From: CATOSD01 sp034422735
GTDB taxonomy: Bacteria > Chloroflexota > Dehalococcoidia > Lucifugimonadales > CATOSD01
Assembly (NCBI GenBank): GCA_034422735.1
Contig: DAOUJL010000038.1
Coordinates: 1 to 14,764, forward strand
Length of the DNA stretch: 14,764 nt
Direction: 5' to 3'
Below, one piece after another: positions 1 through 6,798 of the stretch. Position numbers and translations under genes: made by a program. The notes below the pieces were generated by a model. It saw only the letters and a list, made by a program, of their open reading frames with translations. It had not been told where the DNA came from and ran no database searches. Numbering within the stretch: position 1 is the stretch's first letter; every line of letters starts with the position of its first letter.

Positions 1-93
1 CACTTCCGCCGCATCTTCTCCCGATTCGACAAACTGGCGAGCAGGTACCTCGGATTCCTCCACTTCACAGGCGCTCTCATATGGCTAAGATGA
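1..93 (+). mobile_element. IS5-family transposase, C-terminal fragment (cut by window start)
   Basis: Frame 1 of the plus strand is open from base 1 to a TGA at 91-93 and encodes 30 residues. They include RFDKLASRYLGFLHF and end in ALIWLR. This R-[FY]-D-K-x-A-x-x-[FY]-L-x-[FL]-x-H pattern just before the stop is typical of the C-terminus of IS5/IS427-type DDE transposases. The catalytic core lies outside the window. The terminal inverted repeat should follow shortly after base 93, but it cannot be fixed without the other end of the element. The next gene's apparent ATG (81) lies inside this fragment, so the element has inserted into, or recombined with, that gene. The family call is from recalled motif similarity and was not searched. 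Confidence 0.8.
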
Positions 94-2387
94 AATGTCA
101 ACACTACCTAGTCGACGATACATACACGCTTTTCGCGTCAGATACGGACGGCTCCAACCTAGGGAAGATAGTTGAATGGGAAGCTGCCAGCCACTTTGAC
201 GTCGAAGGCCTATCCTGGTCCCCGGACGGAGCCAGGCTGCTCATGTTCGGTAGAAGTACAGTGGGCATCGTAAACGTGGACGGAACGGAATTTCGGTCGT
301 TCTCCATAGGCGATTACTTTGATGGGAATGTGTATGCCTCGTGGTCTCCGGACGGTTCCAGAATCGCCATCTTTACTCGTCTTGACCGGAGGGACTTCAA
401 CAATGGGCTCGATATCGTGTTGTTCACGATGCGACCCGACGGAACGGATAGCCGCACGCTGGTAAAATACACACTTGACCCTGACCAATTGCCGAACCCT
501 ATCGGGGAAGGCCGGTTGGAAGCCGCACGCGGCGAGCCGGTCCCTTCGAGATTTCTTGAGAAAATCACATTTCCATCGCCTACGTCCATCTCTTTATCAT
601 CAGCATCAGCAACCAGTTCAGAATCAAGACTCGTCCAAAGGCAGAACTCGCCGGAAGCTCCACTTTGCGATGAGAACTCGGGCAATCCGTGCGCTCCGAG
701 GGATGTAAGCAGATTCGACCTCTTTTCCGCAAATTCGGGCTCTGCAGCCTACGACCATGGAGAGGCGTCCAGCGTTGAAGGCGTCCTTGAGGACGGGCTG
801 CACCTGATAGGCGCTTCCCCTACCCATATCGCCTTTCGAGGGACTGCGCAGGAAAGCGGCGTGCGCTGCGCCTGGCGGGGAGTTGCGAGGACAGTTGGAC
901 AGCGAGAAGGAGCCATACGCTTTTGGCTGGGTATGGACGACAATGAACCTCTGGCATCCGATGTCCAGGTGGAAGCCGAGTTCATGTCGTACATCAACCA
1001 GACGCCTCCGCGCTACCGAGACTTCGTGGCGGCCTCATTCATCCCTGTCGTGCGTGGCGGCTTATCGACTGAGCGCCTGACACTAACTTGCTATGCCGAT
1101 TATGGCGTCCACGAGTATCTGCTAGGTTCAGGTCCCGCGGGCACATCCACCAAGCTGAGCGTGGCATACGACGCGGTAACAGAGGCTCGCTCCTACGAGT
1201 TATACGGCCGTTCCCATGCTGCGGGGGAGTTTGGGCCCGCGACCTCCACGCCGCTGATGAGCGAGGGGGAGTATCAGGCATACCTCGACAGGACAGTATC
1301 GGAAGCCGAGTCGACGCTGGCAGACATCCTTGAAGGCCACCAGGCGGTTGTGTTCCTCGCCCCCATGGGGGCGCACAACGCGATCGCGGTGGAGGCGTGG
1401 CAGGCGGTAGCGCAGTGGGACGTGCAGCGCGCCGACGACGGCACGGTGAACGCGGTGCGCTACGGCGCGCACGATGGCGACCCTGAGCACACGCAGACGC
1501 TCGCCAACCTCAAATCCCGCGTCACGGCGGCCACCACCGCGACCTCGACCACCGCCACTTCCACCGCGGCCACGACGACCAGGATAGCCAGCGTGTCCGG
1601 GCTGACCCAGTACTACAGAGACATCGGCGCGTACGGCGACATCACCCCCGGCGACAACGCCACCACCACCTTCACGCCCGCCCAGCCGCCGTCGGCCTAC
1701 GCGTGCGCGACCGGCGCGGCGGTGGCAGACCCGGGCGCGAACCGTGCGCTGGTGCACGACTGCGAGACGCTGTTGGAAAGCGGGGACACTTTGCGGGGCG
1801 CCGGGACGCTGAACTGGAGCGCGTCCACGGCGATGGCCGACTGGGAGGGCGTCACCGTCGGCGGGACGCCGGGCCGTGTGGCGAAGCTGGATCTGCCCGG
1901 CGAGAGCCTGAGCGGGAGCATACCGCCGGCGCTCGGGAGCCTCTTCGAGTTGACCCACCTGGACCTGAGCAACAACTCGCTGAGGGGGGAGATACCGAGG
2001 GAGCTGGGCTTGCTGTACAGACTGGAGTCGCTCCGTCTGTCGGGCAACTCCCTGACGGGGTGTATACCCGTGGCGCTGCGCGGCGTGCCTACCAGCGACC
2101 TGGGCTCGCTCGGCCTGCTGTACTGCCGGCCGCCAGCGCCGGGCGGTCTCAGGGCGGGAGCGCCCGGACAGACGAGCGTTCCGCTGACCTGGAACGCCGT
2201 GTCCGACACCGGCGCGTACCGGGTGGAGCGCCGGAGCGCCGACTCCGCGGAATGGGTGGTGTCGGACGAGGCGATCGGCGGCACGAGCCACTTGGTCGTC
2301 AGCGAGATCGAGGGCGCGAACCACGGCTACCAGGGCCGCGAGCGAGAACTGTTCGACACGATGTACGGCTGGCTGGCCTCGCTTTAG
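81..2387 (+). CDS. PD40 propeller / LRR / fibronectin III surface-type protein, 5' end replaced by an IS
   Basis: This 768-residue frame has a mosaic structure. Two TolB/PD40-type blades carry SWSPDG motifs near residues 45-55 and 87-97. A region of unknown type follows (about 160-480). A low-complexity Thr/Ala/Ser linker lies at 483-500. Three LRRs of about 24 residues cover 594-665 (LTHLDLSNNSLRGEIP, SGNSLTGCIP). A fibronectin III-like segment covers about 683-743 (PLTWNAVSDTGAYRVERR). Such proteins are normally exported, but there is no signal peptide. The first ~10 residues are read from the end of the flanking IS transposase, the frame stays open to base 1, and no ribosome site precedes the ATG, so the original start is lost. 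Base composition changes near 1320, from moderate to high GC. The last ~25 residues (from about 744) look foreign (see findings). Function is unknown; it may be an expressed fusion or a decaying remnant. Confidence 0.6.
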   Translation: MAKMKCQHYLVDDTYTLFASDTDGSNLGKIVEWEAASHFDVEGLSWSPDGARLLMFGRSTVGIVNVDGTEFRSFSIGDYFDGNVYASWSPDGSRIAIFTRLDRRDFNNGLDIVLFTMRPDGTDSRTLVKYTLDPDQLPNPIGEGRLEAARGEPVPSRFLEKITFPSPTSISLSSASATSSESRLVQRQNSPEAPLCDENSGNPCAPRDVSRFDLFSANSGSAAYDHGEASSVEGVLEDGLHLIGASPTHIAFRGTAQESGVRCAWRGVARTVGQREGAIRFWLGMDDNEPLASDVQVEAEFMSYINQTPPRYRDFVAASFIPVVRGGLSTERLTLTCYADYGVHEYLLGSGPAGTSTKLSVAYDAVTEARSYELYGRSHAAGEFGPATSTPLMSEGEYQAYLDRTVSEAESTLADILEGHQAVVFLAPMGAHNAIAVEAWQAVAQWDVQRADDGTVNAVRYGAHDGDPEHTQTLANLKSRVTAATTATSTTATSTAATTTRIASVSGLTQYYRDIGAYGDITPGDNATTTFTPAQPPSAYACATGAAVADPGANRALVHDCETLLESGDTLRGAGTLNWSASTAMADWEGVTVGGTPGRVAKLDLPGESLSGSIPPALGSLFELTHLDLSNNSLRGEIPRELGLLYRLESLRLSGNSLTGCIPVALRGVPTSDLGSLGLLYCRPPAPGGLRAGAPGQTSVPLTWNAVSDTGAYRVERRSADSAEWVVSDEAIGGTSHLVVSEIEGANHGYQGRERELFDTMYGWLASL

Positions 2388-2438
2388 CCGCTTGTCCCAT
2401 ACCCCTGGTGGGGGAAGAGCCTGCCGAACGGGTTAGAG

Positions 2439-2465
2439 CCATCCCCGTACTTGGTACGGGTATGG
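2439..2465. terminator. Hairpin between convergent genes, possible terminator
   Basis: CCAT-C-CCCGTAC-TTG-GTACGGG-T-ATGG: a 7-bp perfect stem with a 3-nt loop, extended by 4 bp across one C-T mismatch. It sits 8 bases past the aconitase stop on the minus strand and 51 bases past the end of the propeller gene on the plus strand, where a bidirectional terminator would be expected. Neither side has a clear T-tract, so rho-independent termination is not certain. Confidence 0.4.
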
Positions 2466-2473
2466 CCCTGGCC

Positions 2474-4747
2474 CTACTTGTGGAACATGTTCAGCGCGCC
2501 GCCGATGCGGAACCACTCCACCTGCGACTCACCTATGGAGTGGTTGAGGTGCAGCGTCTCGGACGTGCCGTCCGAGTGGGCAATCCGGCACTCGACGGGC
2601 TTGCCTGGCGCGAGGTCGCTCAGGCCTACCAGGCTGATGCGGTCGTCCTCGCGTATGCGGTCGTAGTCCGCGCGGTCGGCGAAGGTGAGCGGCAGCAGGC
2701 CCTGCTTCTTCAGGTTGGTCTCGTGGATTCGCGCGAAGCTGCGCGCTATGATCGCCGCGCCGCCCAGGAGTCTCGGCGACAGCGCCGCGTGCTCGCGGCT
2801 GCTGCCCTCCCCGTAGTTGTCGTCTCCAACGACCACCCAGCGCATGCCCGCGTCCCGGTAGTGCCGCGCGATACGCGAGATGGCCTGTCCCTCATCACCG
2901 GTTTCGACGTTCTTGCCGGTGCCGGCGTCGCCGGTGAAGGCGTTGGTGGCGCCCATGAACATGTTCTCGCTGAACTTGCTCAGGTGGCCGCGGTATCGAA
3001 GCCACGGACCCGCGGGGGAGATGTGGTCGGTGGTCGTTTTGCCCTGCGTCTTCATCAGCACGGGCATGTCCAGGTAGTCGTTGCCGTCCCAGGCGGGCCA
3101 GGGCTCCATCAACTCGATGCGCTCGCTGTCCGGGCTGACGCTCAGCTCTATCGAACTGCCGTCGTCGGGAGGCGCGACGTAGGCGGACACGCCACGGGCG
3201 AAGTCGCGCTCCGGCACCTCCGGCGCGGGCTTGGGAGGCTCCAGCCTGAAGGACCCGCCGTCGGATGCGGTAAGGGAATCCGTCAGCGGATTGAACGACA
3301 GTCTGCCCGCGAGCGAGAGTGCGGTGACTATCTCCGGGCTGGCGATGAAGTTCATCGTCTGGGCCTGGCCGTCGTTGCGGCGCGGGAAGTTGCGGTTGTA
3401 GGACGTGACGATGGTGTTGGGCACGCCCACCATCTCCTGCGCGCGCCGCCACTGCCCGATGCACGGACCGCAGGCGTTGGCGAGCACCGTACCGCCGATC
3501 TGCGTGAGCGACTCCATCTGGCCGTCTCGCTCGATGGTCGCACGCACCTGCTCGGAGCCGGGTGTAACCATGAACGGCACCGCGGCGCCGAGTCCGTGAG
3601 CGGCGGCCTGCTCGGCCACGTCGGCGGCGCGGCTCATGTCCTCGTAGGACGAGTTGGTGCAGCTTCCGATGAGTGTGGACGAAATCGCGTCCACCAGCTC
3701 GTCATCGCTGCCGGACACCTCCGCCGCCAGCGCGGAGATCGGGCGAGCGCGGTCTGGAGAGTGCGGACCGACTACGTGCGGCTCCAGTTGCGACAGGTCT
3801 ATCTCCACTACGCGGTCGAAGTATGACGCAGGGTCGGCCTCGACTTCCGAGTCGGCGGTCACGAGATGCGAGTACCTGCCCGCGATCTCGGCGAGTTCGG
3901 CGCGACCAGTGGCACGCAGGTAGGCGGCCATGCGGTCGTCAAACGGGAACATCGACGTGGTCGCGCCCAGTTCGGCGCCCATGTTGGTTATGGTCGCCTT
4001 GCCCGTGCAGCTAATGGAGCGGGCGCCCGGGCCGAAGTACTCGATAATGGCGTTGGTGCCGCCGGACACGGTTAGCAGTCCGGCGAGATAGAGGATGACG
4101 TCCTTGGGCGCGGTCCAGCCGCTCATCTCGCCGGTCAGATGCACTCCGATGCGGCGCGGGTAGAGAACCTCCCAGGGCAGCCCCGCCATGACCTCCACGG
4201 CGTCCGCGCCGCCCACACCCACGGCGCAGCTTCCCAGCCCGCCCGCGTTGGGGGTGTGGGAGTCGGTGCCGATGATGAGCGCGCCAGGGAAGGCGTAGTT
4301 TTCGAGGTTAACCTGGTGAATGATGCCCGCGCCGGGACCCCAGAAGCCGACGCCGAACTTGGCTGAGGCTGACTTGAGGAAGTCGTAAACCTCGTTGTTC
4401 TCGGCGATCGACTCGCGCAGGTCGGACTCGCCCTCCACGCGCGCCTGGATGAGGTGGTCGCAGTGGACGGTGGTAGGCACCGCCGTGCGCTCCCGACGGG
4501 TCTGCATGAACTGAAGCATCACCGTCTGGCCCAGCACGTCCTGTAGAACCACGCGGTCCGGGCGCAGATTGAGGTAGCTGCTGCCGGACACCAGCTCCTG
4601 GCCCTCAGGGTCTTCGAGATGAGAAAGCAGCACCTTGTCGGAGAGGCCGAGCGGCCGGCCGAGCCTGCCGCGTACAACCTCGAGATTGCGTTCCATCTTC
4701 TCGTAGGCGGCCGATACGAAATCCGGAGTCGAGTCTATGCTGGCCAT
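2474..4747 (-). CDS. acn: Aconitate hydratase (mitochondrial/Aco2-like type)
   Basis: This cytoplasmic TCA-cycle enzyme isomerises citrate to isocitrate through a [4Fe-4S] cluster. The 757 residues match the length of mitochondrial-type aconitases and are shorter than AcnA/IRP1 (about 890). Visible features are TDSHTPNAGGLG (161-172), the first cluster cysteine C363 in GSCTNSSYED, cluster cysteines C426 and C429 in NACGPCIGQW, SYNRNFPRRNDG (449-460), and the substrate-binding swivel motif GEGSSREHAALSPR (646-659). All three cluster cysteines are at the spacing known for mitochondrial aconitase, so the enzyme should be active. The ATG at 4747 has AGGAG 8 bases upstream. The gene lies 11 bases after the ferredoxin stop and must be the second gene of that operon, driven by the promoter at 5093-5121. 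Confidence 0.96.
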   Translation of the reverse strand: MASIDSTPDFVSAAYEKMERNLEVVRGRLGRPLGLSDKVLLSHLEDPEGQELVSGSSYLNLRPDRVVLQDVLGQTVMLQFMQTRRERTAVPTTVHCDHLIQARVEGESDLRESIAENNEVYDFLKSASAKFGVGFWGPGAGIIHQVNLENYAFPGALIIGTDSHTPNAGGLGSCAVGVGGADAVEVMAGLPWEVLYPRRIGVHLTGEMSGWTAPKDVILYLAGLLTVSGGTNAIIEYFGPGARSISCTGKATITNMGAELGATTSMFPFDDRMAAYLRATGRAELAEIAGRYSHLVTADSEVEADPASYFDRVVEIDLSQLEPHVVGPHSPDRARPISALAAEVSGSDDELVDAISSTLIGSCTNSSYEDMSRAADVAEQAAAHGLGAAVPFMVTPGSEQVRATIERDGQMESLTQIGGTVLANACGPCIGQWRRAQEMVGVPNTIVTSYNRNFPRRNDGQAQTMNFIASPEIVTALSLAGRLSFNPLTDSLTASDGGSFRLEPPKPAPEVPERDFARGVSAYVAPPDDGSSIELSVSPDSERIELMEPWPAWDGNDYLDMPVLMKTQGKTTTDHISPAGPWLRYRGHLSKFSENMFMGATNAFTGDAGTGKNVETGDEGQAISRIARHYRDAGMRWVVVGDDNYGEGSSREHAALSPRLLGGAAIIARSFARIHETNLKKQGLLPLTFADRADYDRIREDDRISLVGLSDLAPGKPVECRIAHSDGTSETLHLNHSIGESQVEWFRIGGALNMFHK

Positions 4748-4758
4748 TGGGGAGTCTC

Positions 4759-5007
4759 CTAGCGGGACAGCCCGAAATACTCGTAGTTGAGATCAATGAA
4801 GTTGCGCCACTCCGCCGGCGTGTCGTCCTCGGCGAAGATGGCCGTCACGGGGCATACCGGCTCACAGGCGGCGCAGTCTATGCACTCATCGGGATTGATG
4901 TAGTACATGTTGTCTTCGTCGGTGGTGTAGATGCAGTCCACTGGGCAAACGTCTACGCAGGATGCATCCTTTAGGTCGACGCACGGCTCGGCGATGATGT
5001 AGGTCAT
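4759..5007 (-). CDS. fdxA: 7Fe ferredoxin ([3Fe-4S][4Fe-4S])
   Basis: This is an 82-residue soluble electron carrier. The cysteines are C9, C17, C21, C25, C42, C45, C48 and C52. C9 is not followed by the usual C-x-x-C partner (position 12 is Leu). This is the known signature of 7Fe ferredoxins: C9, C17 and C52 bind a [3Fe-4S] cluster, C21, C42, C45 and C48 bind a [4Fe-4S] cluster, and C25 is free. The N-terminus MTYIIAEPCVDLKD and the acidic C-terminal part (AEWRNFIDLNYEYF) resemble the FdxA proteins of actinobacteria and Thermus. The frame stays open to 5184, but the ATG at 5007 is preferred because AAGGAGG stands 11 bases upstream (5019-5025) and the family starts here. It is the first gene of an operon with aconitase. 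A redox partner cannot be named from this window. Confidence 0.95.
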   Translation of the reverse strand: MTYIIAEPCVDLKDASCVDVCPVDCIYTTDEDNMYYINPDECIDCAACEPVCPVTAIFAEDDTPAEWRNFIDLNYEYFGLSR

Positions 5008-5092
5008 ACCTGACGGTTCCTCCTTGGGTTCTCGCGACGGATGCCGCAAGCCTTTGCCCGCGCTTCGGTTGACGCGGCGCGTGCCGACACCA

Positions 5093-5121
5093 ATTATATT
5101 GCGGCGCGTGGCGTGTTTCAA
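5093..5121 (-). promoter_or_regulatory. sigma70-type promoter of the ferredoxin-aconitase operon
   Basis: On the minus strand, TTGAAA (5121-5116), a 17-bp spacer and a perfect TATAAT (5098-5093) match the bacterial consensus at 11 of 12 positions. The expected start near 5086 leaves a leader of about 79 nt before the ferredoxin ATG. No other convincing promoter lies between here and 5007. Confidence 0.75.
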
Positions 5122-5211
5122 GGCATGAACGGCCACTACACGCTCGCGAAGGCTGGTCGAACTCTTTGCCCTTCTATCTGCCAAAGGCCCGCTCAGCGTA
5201 GTGCGAAGCTT

Positions 5212-5238
5212 TGCAATCGCATAAATTATGGTTTTGCA
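5212..5238. promoter_or_regulatory. 27-bp hyphenated palindrome, candidate metalloregulator box
   Basis: TGCAA-N3-CATAA-A-TTATG-N3-TTGCA is exactly symmetric about base 5225: the outer 5-bp arms and an inner 5-1-5 core all pair. It is AT-rich inside GC-rich DNA and ends 11 bases before the -35 box of the Fur-family gene's promoter. Fur, Zur and Nur operators are AT-rich palindromes of about this size in this position, so autoregulation is plausible. The binding protein is inferred, not shown. Confidence 0.55.
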
Positions 5239-5249
5239 GAAATACGGGG

Positions 5250-5278
5250 TTGACGTAGTATGGCTGTGGTGCTATTTT
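5250..5278 (+). promoter_or_regulatory. sigma70-type promoter of the Fur-cbiMQO operon
   Basis: TTGACG (5250-5255), a 17-bp spacer and TATTTT (5273-5278) match the consensus at 9 of 12 positions. Transcription should begin near 5285. That is downstream of the ATG at 5260, so it argues that the Fur-family protein starts at 5308. Confidence 0.6.
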
Positions 5279-5280
5279 TG

Positions 5281-5298
5281 TGCCAGCCATTACTGGCA
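5281..5298. promoter_or_regulatory. Inverted repeat over the predicted transcription start
   Basis: TGCCAG-CCATTA-CTGGCA has perfect 6-bp arms with a 6-bp centre. It begins 2 bases after the -10 box and covers the expected start site (~5285), a typical repressor position. It could be an operator of the Fur-family regulator or of another repressor. The centre differs from the AT-rich box at 5212-5238, though both carry outer TGC/GCA ends. Confidence 0.4.
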
Positions 5299-5307
5299 GA
5301 AGAGCGA

Positions 5308-5751
5308 ATGAGTTGTGAAGACCAGATAATCGAGACCCTCAAGGAGTCGGGCTACCGGCCCACCCCGCAGCGGATGATGATTCTGTCCGCGCTGCGCCAC
5401 GCGCCCGGCCATGTCACCGCGGGCGAGGTGCTGGAGCAGGTTAAGGAGTCCTACTCCTTCATCGACCTGTCGACCGTATACCGCACGCTCGACATGCTGA
5501 AGCAGATGCGGCTGGTTTCCGAGACCCACATGGGGGGAGACCAGCACTCCTACGAGTGGATCGAACAGGTGCGCCATCATCACCTCGTCTGCCAGGGCTG
5601 CGATGGCGTTGAGCTGCTTGGCGAGGAGATGCTCCGGTCGCTGGGCGACAGCATACTGGAGACACACGGCTTCAAGGTGGACATCGACCACCTCGCAGTG
5701 TTCGGCCAATGCAGACACTGTCGCGAGTCCAGTGAAGACGGCGGCCGCTAG
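5308..5751 (+). CDS. Fur-family metalloregulator (Fur/Zur/Nur type)
   Basis: This is a 147-residue cytoplasmic DNA-binding repressor. The N-terminal winged helix carries SGYRPTPQRMMIL (14-26) and the recognition region FIDLSTVYRTLDML (51-64), as in Fur/PerR. The dimerisation and metal part has the HHHLVCQGC block (90-98), and C95/C98 with C135/C138 form the structural zinc site. H74, H90-H92, H120 and H128 are candidate regulatory ligands. An in-frame ATG at 5260 would add 16 residues. I reject it because the predicted transcript begins near 5285 and family members start close to 5308; the ribosome site before 5308 is weak (GAAGAG). The gene is the first of an operon with the Ni/Co importer (cbiM starts 21 bases after its stop), so nickel or cobalt is a likelier effector than iron. 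The metal specificity is inference. Confidence 0.9.
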   Translation: MSCEDQIIETLKESGYRPTPQRMMILSALRHAPGHVTAGEVLEQVKESYSFIDLSTVYRTLDMLKQMRLVSETHMGGDQHSYEWIEQVRHHHLVCQGCDGVELLGEEMLRSLGDSILETHGFKVDIDHLAVFGQCRHCRESSEDGGR

Positions 5752-5772
5752 ACTGCCGCGGGAGGTTTACAA

Positions 5773-6798
5773 ATGCACCTGAGCATCGGCGTCAACATCT
5801 TGAACTGGGAGTCGTGGGCTCCGCTTCACGCTCCTGACGGCTTTTTCAGCCTGCCCGTGGCCATTGCCGGCTACGTGGTGGTCGCGCTCGTGATAGCCTT
5901 TTCGGCGCGACAGACTGGCCGCCAACTCAGCGAGCGCATGGTGCCGATGATGGGCGTGATGGGCGCTTTCATCTTCGCCGCCCAGATGATCAACTTCCCC
6001 GTCGCCGGCGGCACTTCCGGCCACCTCGTCGGAGGCGCGCTCGCAGCCGTCATCCTCGGTCCATGGGCGGCCATACTGGTGATGACAGCCGTAGTGGGCC
6101 TCCAGGCGTTGCTGTTCCAGGACGGCGGACTTGTGGTGCTGGGGATTAACCTGTTCAATATGTCCATAGTCAGCGTGCTCGCCGGATACGGTGTCTATCG
6201 CGCGGTGGGTTTCCTGGGGCTTTCGACCAGGAATACGATCGTCTATGGTGGTTTCGCGGGCGCGTGGGTTTCCGTGATGGTGGCGGCTGTGGCGGCGGCG
6301 TTCCAACTCGCGCTGTCCGGCACTTCACCGTTGCAGATCGCGCTGCCGGCGCTGGCGGGCGTGCACGCGCTTATTGGCATTGGCGAGGGTCTGATCACGG
6401 TGTTCGCGCTGGGATTCATACTGGCGGCGCGGCCGCAGTTGCTCGGATTGAGCCGCGGTGAGGAGGCCGAGCCCGCACAGGAGGCCGACAGGCGCGGCAT
6501 TGGACTCCGAAGGGTCCTGGCAGTCGGCTACGTCGTCGCCATCGCCGTGACCCTCATCGCGCCTCTGGCCTCCGGCTCGCCCGACGGCCTGGAGCGCGTG
6601 GCCGAGGACCAAGGATTCATCGAGACCGCGCTGGACGCTCCCTACTCGATAATTCCAGACTACACCATGCCCGGCATCGAGAATGAGGCTGTGGCGACAA
6701 TCATCGCCGGGTTCGTAGGCGTTACCGTCATGTACTTCCTATTCGCGGCATTCGCCCTGCTGGTTTACAGGGCGGCCACAAACCGCGGCAGAGCCTGA
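5773..6798 (+). CDS. cbiM: ECF nickel/cobalt transporter substrate-binding protein CbiM/NikM with PDGLE (NikN-like) domain
   Basis: The S-component of an ECF-type importer captures Ni2+ or Co2+ in the membrane. The 341 residues contain about seven hydrophobic segments (about 28-46, 57-75, 84-112, 118-143, 155-180, 197-220, 246-265), then an extracytoplasmic PDGLE stretch (SPDGLERVAEDQGF, 269-282) and a last membrane segment (308-333). The protein is therefore a fusion of CbiM/NikM with the NikN-like accessory unit, which explains the absence of a separate cbiN. The metal-site motif HAPDGF is at 19-24 instead of at the extreme N-terminus; the second site GGTSGH has H84. The start is firm: GGAGG lies 7 bases before the ATG. 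cbiQ overlaps its stop codon. Fusion to PDGLE favours nickel over cobalt, but this is not proven. Confidence 0.93.
   Translation: MHLSIGVNILNWESWAPLHAPDGFFSLPVAIAGYVVVALVIAFSARQTGRQLSERMVPMMGVMGAFIFAAQMINFPVAGGTSGHLVGGALAAVILGPWAAILVMTAVVGLQALLFQDGGLVVLGINLFNMSIVSVLAGYGVYRAVGFLGLSTRNTIVYGGFAGAWVSVMVAAVAAAFQLALSGTSPLQIALPALAGVHALIGIGEGLITVFALGFILAARPQLLGLSRGEEAEPAQEADRRGIGLRRVLAVGYVVAIAVTLIAPLASGSPDGLERVAEDQGFIETALDAPYSIIPDYTMPGIENEAVATIIAGFVGVTVMYFLFAAFALLVYRAATNRGRA

Noticed and set aside
1200..2324. Long antisense open frame opposite the LRR/FN3 region
   Set aside because: It is rich in Arg, Gly and Ala without any recognisable motif. It is the usual shadow of a GC-rich gene on the other strand.
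1703..3826. Long plus-strand frame spanning the LRR gene's end and most of aconitase's complement
   Set aside because: It crosses two well-supported genes in other frames and shows only low-complexity composition.
5260..5307. Upstream ATG as start of the Fur-family protein
   Set aside because: The ATG and the 16 extra codons overlap a good promoter and an inverted repeat, and the predicted transcript starts after 5260. The extra residues do not fit the family.
5008..5307. Cobalamin riboswitch before the cbiMQO operon
   Set aside because: I found no B12-box-like conserved core, and the predicted leader of the operon is only about 23 nt.
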